Shown in pieces: positions 16,993 to 25,932 of a stretch of DNA of 64,000 nucleotides. Positions within the stretch are counted from its first letter, which is position 1, and every line of letters starts with the position of its first letter. The DNA is from Peteryoungia rhizophila (GTDB lineage: Bacteria > Pseudomonadota > Alphaproteobacteria > Rhizobiales > Rhizobiaceae), in contig NZ_STGT01000008.1 in assembly GCF_004912145.1 (NCBI RefSeq), forward strand, positions 62,001 through 126,000. The letters run 5' to 3'. Under the pieces are notes generated by a model. It did no database searches. It saw only the letters and a program-made list of their open reading frames with translations, and was not told the DNA's origin. A program made the position numbers and the translations under genes.

Positions 16993-18177
16993 ATGACGAG
17001 CATGCGGGTAGCGATTGTCCATTACTGGCTGGTGTCGATGCGTGGCGGCGAAAAAGTCGTCGAGGCGCTGTGCGACATGTATCCCGACGCAGACATTTTC
17101 ACCTTGGTCTGCGATCACGACAAAATCTCGGATAAGCTCAAGCGGCACAGGATTTTCACATCCTTCCTGCAGCGCATTCCGGGGGCAAAGAAGCGGTACC
17201 AGTCGATGCTGCCGCTGATGCCCTTTGCGCTCGAGGGGTTCGATCTCACCGGATACGATCTGATCCTGTCGAGTGAATCCGGGCCTGCGAAAGGGATCAT
17301 CCCTCCGCCACAGGCCGTGCATATTTGTTATTGTCACTCGCCGATGCGCTACATTTGGGATCATTACCATCTGTACCGGCGCAATGCCGGGTTCCTGGCG
17401 AAGATGATGATGCCGCTGGTCGCACCGCTGATCAGGACCTGGGATGCGAATTCGAGCCTGAGGGTCGATCGCTTCGTCGCCAATTCGCATCACGTGGCCA
17501 GCCGCATCGCAAAATACTATCGCCGCTCTTCCGTGGTGCTTCACCCACCCGTCGCCGTCGATGATTTCGCGCCAGTGACTGGCGTCGACGACTTCTATCT
17601 CTGTGCCGGCCAGATCGTGCCTTACAAACGTATCGACCTCGCCGTTCGTACCTTCACGAAACTCAACCGCAATCTCGTGGTTGTCGGCGATGGTGACAGC
17701 CAGGATGTCGCGGCACTCAAACGGATGGCGGGGCCGACGATCCGGTTCACGGGGCCGGCTTCTTTCGCCGAGCTCAAGGACTATCTCGCCCGCTGCCGCG
17801 CCCTGATATTCCCCGGGGAGGAGGATTTCGGCATCGTGCCGGTCGAGGCAATGGCCAGCGGACGGCCCGTGATCGCCTTTGGGATGGGTGGTGCACTCGA
17901 TACTATCGTCCCTGGCCACACCGGACTGTTGTTCAAGGAGCAGACGGTGGAGTCCCTGGCCAGCTCCATAGATCTCTTCGAGACGATGGAGCAACGCTTC
18001 TATCCTGAACTCATCCAGCTTCATGCTGCACAGTTCAGTGTCGCCAACTTCAAGGCCGGAATGAAAAGGGTCATCGATCAGGCGCTTTCGGAACGTCACA
18101 CGGTGGTCGATGTGAAGCCATATGCAACATCGCTTTCGCCGGTTTTCGAGGGAGTGAGCCATGCGCCCCTGCATTGA
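16993..18177 (+). CDS. Glycosyltransferase family 4
   Basis: A 394-residue GT-B enzyme. The N-terminal half has MRVAIVHYWLVSMRGGEKVVEAL, a GGE loop typical of the family, and HICYCHSPMRYIWDHYHLYRR. The C-terminal half has DFYLCAGQIVPYKRIDLAVRTF, and IFPGEEDFGIVPVEAMASGRPVIAFGMGGALDTIV, with the E-x7-E (EDFGIVPVE) that binds the nucleotide-sugar. It resembles mannosyl- and rhamnosyltransferases of exopolysaccharide clusters, but sugar specificity cannot be assigned. ATG at 16993 or 17002. It is the first plus-strand gene after the divergent promoter. Confidence 0.88.
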   Translation: MTSMRVAIVHYWLVSMRGGEKVVEALCDMYPDADIFTLVCDHDKISDKLKRHRIFTSFLQRIPGAKKRYQSMLPLMPFALEGFDLTGYDLILSSESGPAKGIIPPPQAVHICYCHSPMRYIWDHYHLYRRNAGFLAKMMMPLVAPLIRTWDANSSLRVDRFVANSHHVASRIAKYYRRSSVVLHPPVAVDDFAPVTGVDDFYLCAGQIVPYKRIDLAVRTFTKLNRNLVVVGDGDSQDVAALKRMAGPTIRFTGPASFAELKDYLARCRALIFPGEEDFGIVPVEAMASGRPVIAFGMGGALDTIVPGHTGLLFKEQTVESLASSIDLFETMEQRFYPELIQLHAAQFSVANFKAGMKRVIDQALSERHTVVDVKPYATSLSPVFEGVSHAPLH

Positions 18178-18442
18178 ATTTGGCGGCCGGCTGGCGCACG
18201 CCGAAGTTCGCAGTCCAAAAGAGGGAACGGGTCCTACCCCTTTTTGATGACTTGTCGCCAGCAGTACCGACTAGGAGGCGGAAGTGACGGTCAATAGACT
18301 GCAAAATCGGTGGTTTAGCGATCGGCGCGGTCGTGCTGGATTGTGTCAGTCGTGTCTCCGCCCGGGGATGGAATGCCGTATGTCGCAGTAATGTTGGGTC
18401 CGGAAACTTCCGAACATGGCTGCGGTCACAAAGGAGAATGGC

Positions 18443-18499
18443 ATGGCTAGAGTGTTTCAGTATGCGTCTGCCGACATCCAGGACTGGTCATCAAAATGA
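18443..18499 (+). CDS. Short leader ORF coupled to the GT4-GT2 fusion gene
   Basis: An 18-residue frame (MARVFQYASADIQDWSSK) starts six bases after the strong ribosome binding site AAGGAG at 18431-18436. Its TGA overlaps the ATG of the glycosyltransferase gene in an ATGA at 18496-18499. The downstream gene has no good ribosome binding site of its own, so ribosomes finishing this leader probably reinitiate there. It might be a fragment of an older gene, or the position may only serve to set the translation rate. No homologue is recognised. Confidence 0.45.
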   Translation: MARVFQYASADIQDWSSK

Positions 18500-20529
18500 C
18501 TGCATCCTTCGCGATCAACGGTCGGTTCCTTGCTCAAAATCTGAGCGGGGTTCAGAGATACGCCGGCAACATCGTGAACGCTCTTGACCAGACCGAAGCT
18601 GCGCGCGGATCGACTCTGCTATTTCCCAAGGGCGTCCGGCATCCCGTCTATGAGAGACTGGATGCAGTCGAAGTGGGCGCACTCGGCGGCTACGGCTGGG
18701 AGCAAGTCGAGCTTCCGATCGCAGCGCGGGGGCGGCGGCTTCTCAACCTTTGCAACATGGCGCCGGTGATCAAAAGCGAGCAGATCGTCTGCATCCATGA
18801 CACAAATGTGCTCTCCTCACCTGACAGCTATACGCGCGGCTTTCGCGCCGCGTATCGCAGCCTTCAACCTCTTTTTGCGCGGAGAGCCGTGAGAATTGCG
18901 ACCGTATCGCATGCCTCGGCGCGGCAGATCGCACGCTATCTGCCGATCTCGCTTTCGCAGATCGTTGTGTTGCCGAACGGTCATGAACACGCGCTTCTTT
19001 GGGATGCGGATCTGGCCAGTTTGCCCGCAGAGCTTCCCGTCCATGAGGGAGACAGGCCATTCGTCTTGGCGATTGGCTCCGGTGCAAGGCACAAGAATAT
19101 GGCTCTGCTCGTCGAAATTGCGCCGTGGCTCGACACATCAGGCATCAACGTCGTCATCGCCGGTGGAAACGATATCGGCGACCGGGAGGACCGCACTCTT
19201 CCCGGCAATGTTCACAGGTGCGGCCGAGTTTCCGACAACGACCTCGCCTATTTGCTTGATCATGCGCTCTGCCTTGCCTTTCCGTCGCTCACGGAGGGCT
19301 TCGGACTGCCCATTGTCGAGGCGATGGCGCGTGGCTGTCCTGTCGTTTCATCCGATTGCGCAAGTATGCCCGAAGTCTGCGGCGCAGCCGCGCTCATGGG
19401 GTCGCCGCTCGATCCTGCGCAATGGGTCAAGCATATTGAGACGCTTGCCATGTCTCCGCGGTTGCAGGTCGATCTTGCCGGGCGCGGGCGGGAGAGGTGC
19501 AAGAATTTCTCCTGGCGTGATAGTGCCGAAGGCTATCTGGAACTCCTTGAAACTCCGGCGGTTGCCAAGAGACGTGTATTCCCCTCGGCGCCGCCGCCTG
19601 CTCCGCGAATCGCGGCCGTGTTTGCCACGCTTGGGCGGCCGGAGATCGTCTCCAAGACCGTGCGGCATTTCCTGTCGACCCAACGGCTGGCTCCGTCCGC
19701 AGTCCTCGTCTCCTGTGTGACGCCCGAGGATGCCGGGGACCTTGTTCATCTTGAAGGTTTGACGATCGTGTTGGGACCCGTCGGATTGGCGAGCCAACGG
19801 AATACGGCCCTCAACGCGCTTGATCCGCAAACAGACATTGTGGTCTTCTTCGATGATGATTTCATAGCCCACCCGAACTGGCTGGCAGAGGCTGCGAAGG
19901 TCTTTCAGGACGAGAGTTCTGTTGTCGGGATCACCGGCGATGTCATTGCAGATGGGATCAAGGGGCCGGGCATCGCCTTCGAAGAGGCTGCGCGCACGGT
20001 CGCGGCCGAAGCCGAAGCAGGCGCAAAACGATGTATCGAAACTTTCAGCCCCTATGGCTGCAACATGGCGTTTCGGATGAAGGCCATAGGCTCGCTTCGT
20101 TTCGACGACCGGCTTGTCCTTTACGGCTGGCTGGAGGATCGGGACTTTGGCGCTGCGCTGGCCAAGAAAGGGGGGCGCCTCGTTAAATGGTCCGGCTGCC
20201 AAGGTGTACATATGGGTGTCAAGAGTGGCCGCACTAGCGGCGTGCGGCTGGGCTATTCACAGGTCGCAAATCCTCTTTACCTTTTGAAAAAGGGGACCAT
20301 GAAGCCTCATCTCGTCGCAGCCCAAATCTTCAAAAACATCGCGAGCAACGTCGGAAGGCTGCTATTGCCTGAACCCTATGTGGATCGGAAGGGGCGATTG
20401 AGGGGAAACATCCGCGCAATTGTGGACGGAATGACCGGAGAATTGGCGCCCGAACGGGCAGCCGATCTGGGTAAAAAGCGAACAGTGGTCGCTAAAGAGG
20501 GGAAACCGGCAGGCGCTGGTGGGGCCTGA
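18496..20529 (+). CDS. Bifunctional glycosyltransferase: GT4 fused to GT2
   Basis: A 677-residue protein with two complete transferases. Residues 1-360 are a GT4: INGRFLAQNLSGVQRYAGNIV, RPFVLAIGSGARHKNMALLVE, and LAFPSLTEGFGLPIVEAMARGCPVVSSDC, with the nucleotide-sugar E-x7-E. A short proline-rich linker (SAPPPAPRI) leads to a GT2 at about 370-677, with DIVVFFDDDFIAHP, YGCNMAFRM and LYGWLEDRDFGAAL. The GT2 half is a paralogue of the separate GT2 gene at 12065-13012. Two successive sugars of the repeat unit are probably added by one polypeptide. Translation is likely coupled to the leader ORF at 18443-18499. Confidence 0.88.
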   Translation: MTASFAINGRFLAQNLSGVQRYAGNIVNALDQTEAARGSTLLFPKGVRHPVYERLDAVEVGALGGYGWEQVELPIAARGRRLLNLCNMAPVIKSEQIVCIHDTNVLSSPDSYTRGFRAAYRSLQPLFARRAVRIATVSHASARQIARYLPISLSQIVVLPNGHEHALLWDADLASLPAELPVHEGDRPFVLAIGSGARHKNMALLVEIAPWLDTSGINVVIAGGNDIGDREDRTLPGNVHRCGRVSDNDLAYLLDHALCLAFPSLTEGFGLPIVEAMARGCPVVSSDCASMPEVCGAAALMGSPLDPAQWVKHIETLAMSPRLQVDLAGRGRERCKNFSWRDSAEGYLELLETPAVAKRRVFPSAPPPAPRIAAVFATLGRPEIVSKTVRHFLSTQRLAPSAVLVSCVTPEDAGDLVHLEGLTIVLGPVGLASQRNTALNALDPQTDIVVFFDDDFIAHPNWLAEAAKVFQDESSVVGITGDVIADGIKGPGIAFEEAARTVAAEAEAGAKRCIETFSPYGCNMAFRMKAIGSLRFDDRLVLYGWLEDRDFGAALAKKGGRLVKWSGCQGVHMGVKSGRTSGVRLGYSQVANPLYLLKKGTMKPHLVAAQIFKNIASNVGRLLLPEPYVDRKGRLRGNIRAIVDGMTGELAPERAADLGKKRTVVAKEGKPAGAGGA

Positions 20530-20632
20530 CGCCTGTCCAGGCTGGGAATGTTAGGCAAGCCGCTTTCGGTGGCGGCGGATGCGGACGAATATGTGGCTAG
20601 GTGCACTTTTGTGTCAGCGTAGGGGACGCGTG

Positions 20633-21958
20633 ATGACGGGACTGACGGATGCCAGCGGGACCAAACGACTTCCGCGTCGCGTGGTGCTAATCAGCGACCT
20701 TTGCGAGCCGCGGGACGGCCCCTCAGTAATTGCGCTACGGAATGCCACAATGCTTGCGGATCGCGGTCTGTTGGTTGAATATTTCTGCGGTGATTTCGGA
20801 AGGAATGAAGACCTAGCGCAGAGTGGCGTTACTTTACATGCAGTGGGTGCCAGCGATCTTCGCAACAGTTCCTTTGCGATGGCTGTGGTCAAGGGGCTCT
20901 ACAACATCCCGGCGGCCCGGCGGCTGAGATCGCTCATCCGGTCGAAGGACACGCCCGAGACACTCTATCATGTTCACAACTGGTCCAAAATCCTCTCGCC
21001 CTCCATCTTTGATGCGCTTCGGCCGGTGATGGACCGTGTCGTCCTCACGGCGCATGATTATTTTCTTGCCTGCCCGAATGGTGGTTACTTCCACTTCCAG
21101 CAGGGCCTGCCCTGCACGAAAAGGCCGTTGTCCTTGTCGTGTCTGGGTGCCAATTGCGACCGTCGGTCTCGTCTCGAGAAGACATGGCGGATTGTCCGGG
21201 ACATCGAGCGGCGGTTTCTGATGGATATATCGGGCTCGGGGGCGACGGTGCTTGCCGTGCACGAAGGCATGGTTCCGCTGCTTGAGAGGGGGGGAATCCC
21301 TGCCCATGTCATCAAGGTGCTGCGCAATCCCGTTCAATCCTGGTCTGAAAAGCGCGTGCGCGCCGAAGGAAACCGCAGTTTCCTGTTTGTCGGTCGCCTT
21401 GAACACGACAAGGGCGTTCTGCTCCTCGCCGAAGCTGCGAAGCAGGCGAAGGTACCTGTGACATTCGTGGGTGAGGGCGCTCTCGCTTCCGACATTGCCG
21501 CCATCTATCCGGGCGCGAGGATCGCGGGTTTTAAGGACCATAGAGGCCTCAAGGAGGTTGCGGCTGAAACGCGATGCCTCGTCGTGCCGACGCGTTCCCG
21601 CGAGACTTTTTCGCTCGTTGCCTACGAGGCATTGACCTCCGGCATCCCAGTAATCATCAGCGATTTTGCGGCAACGCGCGACGAGATCCTGGAGCACGGG
21701 GTGGGTCTGTCCTGCAATCCTTACGAAACAGGTGGCCTCAGCCGTTGTTTGGCCGAATTGGCTACTGATGACGCCCGAATCTCCCAGATGAGCTTCAAAG
21801 GCTTCCGGGATCGGGAGAAGCTTGCGCTGTCTTCGATGGATTGGGAGCGAAGCCTTCTCGATATCTATCGTCAGCAGATGCAAAAGGCTGGATCACGGCA
21901 AAAGGCGCCAATTGGCCAGCGGCGGCGTGCAGTCGCCTCAATTCCCTTGCTTGGCTGA
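20633..21958 (+). CDS. Glycosyltransferase family 4
   Basis: A 441-residue GT-B enzyme. The N-terminal domain has RRVVLISDLCEPRDGPSVIAL and a cysteine-containing AHDYFLACPNGGYFHF, then a CLGANC pair, seen in several GT4 exopolysaccharide transferases. The C-terminal domain has SFLFVGRLEHDKGVLLLAEA and CLVVPTRSRETFSLVAYEALTSGIPVIISD with the E-x7-E. The ATG at 20633 has AGGGGA seven bases upstream; an in-frame ATG at 20579 is the alternative. It follows the fusion gene on the same strand and is convergent with the flippase gene. Confidence 0.87.
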   Translation: MTGLTDASGTKRLPRRVVLISDLCEPRDGPSVIALRNATMLADRGLLVEYFCGDFGRNEDLAQSGVTLHAVGASDLRNSSFAMAVVKGLYNIPAARRLRSLIRSKDTPETLYHVHNWSKILSPSIFDALRPVMDRVVLTAHDYFLACPNGGYFHFQQGLPCTKRPLSLSCLGANCDRRSRLEKTWRIVRDIERRFLMDISGSGATVLAVHEGMVPLLERGGIPAHVIKVLRNPVQSWSEKRVRAEGNRSFLFVGRLEHDKGVLLLAEAAKQAKVPVTFVGEGALASDIAAIYPGARIAGFKDHRGLKEVAAETRCLVVPTRSRETFSLVAYEALTSGIPVIISDFAATRDEILEHGVGLSCNPYETGGLSRCLAELATDDARISQMSFKGFRDREKLALSSMDWERSLLDIYRQQMQKAGSRQKAPIGQRRRAVASIPLLG

Positions 21959-22026
21959 GTGTCTTTTGGAGTGCATCGGGGCGCCAGAATCTTCGTTGCC
22001 AAATTCCATTGCAATCGGATTTGCGC

Positions 22027-23565
22027 TCAGCGAGCCAGTATTTTCCGCATCATCAACAGAAGCAAGGATTCGCAGCTGTCCGGAGAGCCGGCGATCTTCC
22101 ACAGGATCAGGGTTGTGCCGGCAAAAATCGTGATGCCAAGTCCAGAGACCCAAGCCAGATTGAAGAAGGTCTGCAGCACGCTGTCATCGGGGGTGAACAG
22201 TGATTGCGCCGTGTACAGGAAGAACGCTATTGGGATCATTGCGACTGTGGGTCGCAGCAGGCTCGAGAGCTGCGCCAGAATGCCAATTCGGATCAGTTTT
22301 TTGACGAAAAAGAGATTGACCAGGAAGCCGACCATTGCCGCGATGGCATGCCCTATCAGCAGCCCTTGCAAGGTCATGGCCATTGTCAGTCCGACCACTA
22401 GAGGAACCTTCACGCTAAACTCGATAGCCAGCTTCTCGAAAGCAACCCTCGTCCTGTTCAGAGACATGGCGAGCGCCGGCAAGAGCACCGTTGGCGCGTA
22501 ACCCACGGCGGCTGCCAAGGCGAGCCAGGACAGGATGCCTGCGGTTTCCCGCCAAGAGGGGCCTAGGATAAGATGGATGATGGGGGCGGCCAGCATTCCC
22601 ATCGTCAGAAACAGAGGGGCAGCGATCGAATAGACCCCTGCCGATGCCTTCAGGTAGGCCTTGTCCAAAGCACCTGCCTGATGTGCCATAACGAATGCGG
22701 AAAACAGGGGTGGCGTGATGGGCTGGATGATCGCCTGAGCCGGTATGGCTATCAGATTGTCGGCCCAAGTGAACTGGCCGAATGTCCCTATGTCGACATA
22801 GCGGGGCAACACCACCTTGTCCGCTTGCCAGTTGACCGCTGACAGGAATTGCCGAGCGGCATTCCAGCCCAGCATGTCGGAGAAGATATGCCAGTCGCGG
22901 AGCGTGAAGCGAAATCGCTGCGGGGCGAGGAAATAGGAGGCGACCATTGCCAGCGCCGTGCTGGAAATCTTGCCGATGGCGATTGCCCAATAGCTGCCGG
23001 TGGCGATCGCCAGTATGGAGGCAATCACGAGTGCACCAGCCTTGGCTATGATGTCGAGCGCCACGTCGCGCCTGAAGTCCATGACCCTGTTATATTCCGT
23101 CAGTTTCTGGCTCAGCAGTCCGCGCAGGGCGGGCGCGAGAGACAGCGCTGATTGCAGAGCGATCAAGCGGGGTTCCTGATAGAGCAGGGACAGCGGCCAG
23201 GCCATCATGCAGAGAAGTGCTATGATCGTTAGCGCACGGAGTGCGGCGATCGACAGCGCGGTATCATACATGCTTTCCGTCGGCTGCTCGTGGTTCAGAA
23301 GTGCTGCTGCCAGTGGCATCTCGGAAAGAGTTTCGACGATCAGCACGGCGGTCATCGCCATCGCGACGAGGCCGAACTCTTCGGGTCCGAGAAAACGGGC
23401 GAGAATCAGCAAGGTGACGAAATCGAGACATTTCGTAAAAAGGCGGCCGCATGTCGCCAGAAGCCCGGCCCTGGCCGTTCGCTCAGATAGCGGGGACCTA
23501 GCTTTGCTTCCCGGCACAGGAAAGACGTCGCCGCCGGCATCGAGCTGCGTCATGGCAGATGCCAT
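22027..23565 (-). CDS. Wzx-type polysaccharide flippase (MOP superfamily)
   Basis: A 512-residue integral membrane protein with about 12 to 14 hydrophobic helices. The N-terminal region (FTKCLDFVTLLILARFLGPEEFGLVAMAMTA) is the family signature of polysaccharide_synt/MurJ-like exporters, where a repeated F-V-RxLGPxxFG pattern lies at the first helix pair. It would turn the lipid-linked repeat unit to the periplasmic face for the Wzy polymerase. It closes the exopolysaccharide locus and is convergent with the last GT4 gene. Confidence 0.88.
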   Translation of the reverse strand: MASAMTQLDAGGDVFPVPGSKARSPLSERTARAGLLATCGRLFTKCLDFVTLLILARFLGPEEFGLVAMAMTAVLIVETLSEMPLAAALLNHEQPTESMYDTALSIAALRALTIIALLCMMAWPLSLLYQEPRLIALQSALSLAPALRGLLSQKLTEYNRVMDFRRDVALDIIAKAGALVIASILAIATGSYWAIAIGKISSTALAMVASYFLAPQRFRFTLRDWHIFSDMLGWNAARQFLSAVNWQADKVVLPRYVDIGTFGQFTWADNLIAIPAQAIIQPITPPLFSAFVMAHQAGALDKAYLKASAGVYSIAAPLFLTMGMLAAPIIHLILGPSWRETAGILSWLALAAAVGYAPTVLLPALAMSLNRTRVAFEKLAIEFSVKVPLVVGLTMAMTLQGLLIGHAIAAMVGFLVNLFFVKKLIRIGILAQLSSLLRPTVAMIPIAFFLYTAQSLFTPDDSVLQTFFNLAWVSGLGITIFAGTTLILWKIAGSPDSCESLLLLMMRKILAR

Positions 23566-23786
23566 ATGACTGGTCGTCCAACGCGTCTTCGCCGGCTGAC
23601 CTTGACTGACTTCATCGCGGCTACATCCCTGAGCGGCCCAGAAACTATTGCAGTGTCAAAGCTATGGCAGGTTCTCGAACAGAGATTGAGTTGTCTATCT
23701 GTGTCCGGGCTAATCCTTTTGGCCGGCGTGGTGGTAGGGACGTGCGTGAACTGGCTTCCACGAGGCTCATCAATCGCGATTGGCGA

Positions 23787-24776
23787 TCAATCATCGCTCG
23801 CCCGATCTCGCTCGGCCAGGAAGGGGCCTTGGCCCCAGACGATCGATCTTTCGTGGCGTTCGATGACCTTTTTGAGGTCGGTGAATTCCCTGACGATATG
23901 GTCCTGGAACTTGCGGCAGGCGGGGTTGGGATAGGTCTTGCGCTTGGTGATGATGCCGAGCGTTCGTTCGGGTTGGGGGATGTCGACGGGGACGATCGAG
24001 ATCTTGTTCTCGCCCTTGAAGGAAAAGACCACCGAATGCGGCAGGATGGCCAAGGCATCGGTCGAGGCGATGTAATTGACGACAGACAGAAGCGAGCCAC
24101 CCGAGTAGCGAACCTGCAACTCGCTGATGCCGAGCGTGATCAGGATATTGTGCAGGTCGAGCACGAGCGGTGAGCCCGGCAGGGGGGCGACCCAGGGATA
24201 GGTCAGTATGTCGTCGATGCTGAGGCGCCGCTTGCGCAAAAGTGGATGGCCGACGGCGCAGGTGAGCACATTGCGTCCGGGCAGGATCGGCCGGAACTCG
24301 AAATCAGTCTTCAGGTCGGTGCTGCCGATCGGCGTGATTGCCATGTCGATCTGGCTGGAGTCGAGCTCGCTCAACAGATCCGGCAGGTTGCCATAGGACT
24401 GCTCGACCATGATGTCGCGTTCCTGACCCTGGAAAGAAGCGATCATCTGGGAGATCACGGCATCCATGAAGAAGGGAACGCCGCCGACCTTGATACGGCC
24501 GGCCGTGCCGGATTGGAAGCTTCTGATAATCTCGACGGCCTTGCGCGATGCGCCGAGGATCGCGCGGCCCTGGATCGCGAGCTGTTGGCCGAGCGGTGTC
24601 AGCTGCAGCGGCCTCTTGCCCGGGATGAAGAGCGGCTCACCCACGCGTCGCTCCAGCATGGACAAGGTGCGTGACACCGCCGGTTGGGTCATGCCAAGCA
24701 GGGCAGCCCCTTCCGTGACGCCTCCAGTTTCGGCGACGGCCGCGAGCTGAACGAGGTGACGTTCATCGATCTTCAT
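23787..24776 (-). CDS. LysR-family transcriptional regulator 1 of the aromatic catabolism island
   Basis: A 329-residue LysR protein: winged helix at residues 1-65 (HLVQLAAVAETGGVTEGAALLG then QPAVSRTLSMLERRVGEPLF), followed by a co-inducer domain (AGRIKVGGVPFFMDAVISQMI). It is clearly paralogous to the regulator at 37475-38425; both share MK-DERHL-QLAAV-TGGVTEGAALLG and the end ERHE-(S/A)-VWG. It lies divergent from the dioxygenase operon at 24963 and probably controls it. There is no ribosome binding site in front of the ATG, which is itself inside a palindrome (see the operator entry). The alternative annotation is a GbpR-like regulator; the ligand is unknown. Confidence 0.9.
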   Translation of the reverse strand: MKIDERHLVQLAAVAETGGVTEGAALLGMTQPAVSRTLSMLERRVGEPLFIPGKRPLQLTPLGQQLAIQGRAILGASRKAVEIIRSFQSGTAGRIKVGGVPFFMDAVISQMIASFQGQERDIMVEQSYGNLPDLLSELDSSQIDMAITPIGSTDLKTDFEFRPILPGRNVLTCAVGHPLLRKRRLSIDDILTYPWVAPLPGSPLVLDLHNILITLGISELQVRYSGGSLLSVVNYIASTDALAILPHSVVFSFKGENKISIVPVDIPQPERTLGIITKRKTYPNPACRKFQDHIVREFTDLKKVIERHERSIVWGQGPFLAERDRASDD

Positions 24777-24789
24777 AGCAATCTGCTAT
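24775..24789. promoter_or_regulatory. LysR-type operator overlapping the start of regulator gene 1
   Basis: ATAGCA-ATC-TGCTAT is a perfect 6+6 inverted repeat of the T-N11-A type bound by LysR proteins. Two of the three bases of the regulator start codon (minus strand, 24776-24774) lie inside it. An equivalent element with arms ATAAC/GTTAT covers the start of the paralogous regulator at 37475. A weaker dyad (ATAA-N6-TTAT) lies at 24797-24810, closer to the divergent dioxygenase promoter. Confidence 0.6.
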
Positions 24790-24962
24790 ACGGAACATAA
24801 GCAATTTTATCAACAGACGGCCCGCGCGCCGATATAGTCTGATCATTGGGAGGATCCGATCCGACGCGAGGAGAACGGGTGTGGCAGGCGCTGCCGCAGG
24901 AGGGCCCGTGCGTTTCAGGTCGGCTCCGTGCCTGCACGCGCAGACTATGGAGGAGAAATAGT

Positions 24963-25919
24963 ATGTCGTTCATCTCGGGTTATCATCACCTCACGCTGAG
25001 CACCGACGGTGCGCAGGAGGACTATGATTTTTACACAAAGACACTTGGCCTGCACTCGATCAAGCGTACCGTGCTGTTCGATGGCGTGATCCCGGTCTAT
25101 CATCTGTACTACGGTGGCAAGAACGGTGACGCTTCGACCATCGTCACGACCTTCCCTTTCAAGAAGCCGGGGATTTACGGCAAGCGCGGTACCAATCAGT
25201 CCAAGATCATCCAGCTTGCCATCCCGGTCGGATCTGCCGACTTCTGGGTCGACCGGCTGAACGAGCGCGGTATTCCAGCCAGAAAGACGAGCCGCTTCGG
25301 CATCACGCGTGTTGCCCTCGCCCATCCCTGCGGCATTGACCACGAACTGGTCGAAAGCCCGGCCGATACCCGCCCGCCGATCACGAGCGATGCCAACGGC
25401 GTCGGCCCGGCACATGGCATCCGTGGCATTTACGGCGCGGCCGTCGCGGTTTTCGATCGCACCTCCATGGACGACTTCCTGACAGTGGCGATGGGCATGA
25501 CGAAGGAAGCCGACAGCGATGAGGGCCTGATGTTCTCGGTGCCGAACAACGGTGGCCCGTCGAGTATGGTCGAGGTTCTGCACCAGCCGACGGGGCCGCA
25601 GGGCACCTGGACGCTCTCCGGTGGCACGATCCATCACCTGGCGCTCAATACCGGCAATGAAGAGAACCAGCTGAAGCTGAAGGCCCATATCGAGGGCCTC
25701 GGTTTCACAGACGTCTCCGACCAGAAGGACCGGAACTACTTCAAGTCCTGCTATGTGCGGTCTCCCGGTGGCGCGCTCTTCGAGATCGCCTGGTCGGTCG
25801 AAGGTGGATGGGCACTGGACGAGCCAGCTGACGCCATTGGCACCACGCTGGTCTTCCCGCCCTGGTTCGAGGATCGCCGCGAGGAGTTGATCGCCGGCCT
25901 CGAACCCGCAAACTTCTAA
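24963..25919 (+). CDS. PcpA/MhqO-type ring-cleaving dioxygenase (hydroquinone 1,2-dioxygenase family)
   Basis: A 318-residue type I extradiol enzyme of the vicinal-oxygen-chelate fold, made of two repeats. The iron ligands are visible: H9 (GYHHLTL), H225 (TIHHLAL) and E274 (ALFEIAW). This is the spacing recalled for PcpA (11, 227, 276), which opens para-dihydroxylated rings such as hydroquinones next to a hydroxyl. It therefore probably cleaves hydroquinone or a substituted hydroquinone, giving a 4-hydroxymuconic semialdehyde or acyl product. GGAGGAG is seven bases before the ATG at 24963. First gene of a plus-strand operon with an esterase and a substrate-binding protein, divergent from LysR 1. 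Confidence 0.87.
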   Translation: MSFISGYHHLTLSTDGAQEDYDFYTKTLGLHSIKRTVLFDGVIPVYHLYYGGKNGDASTIVTTFPFKKPGIYGKRGTNQSKIIQLAIPVGSADFWVDRLNERGIPARKTSRFGITRVALAHPCGIDHELVESPADTRPPITSDANGVGPAHGIRGIYGAAVAVFDRTSMDDFLTVAMGMTKEADSDEGLMFSVPNNGGPSSMVEVLHQPTGPQGTWTLSGGTIHHLALNTGNEENQLKLKAHIEGLGFTDVSDQKDRNYFKSCYVRSPGGALFEIAWSVEGGWALDEPADAIGTTLVFPPWFEDRREELIAGLEPANF

Positions 25920-25932
25920 GCGGGGGGCGATC

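Noticed and set aside
16966..18174. 402-codon minus-strand frame opposite the GT4 gene
   Set aside because: Shadow of the glycosyltransferase; His/Arg/Asp-rich with no recognisable motif.
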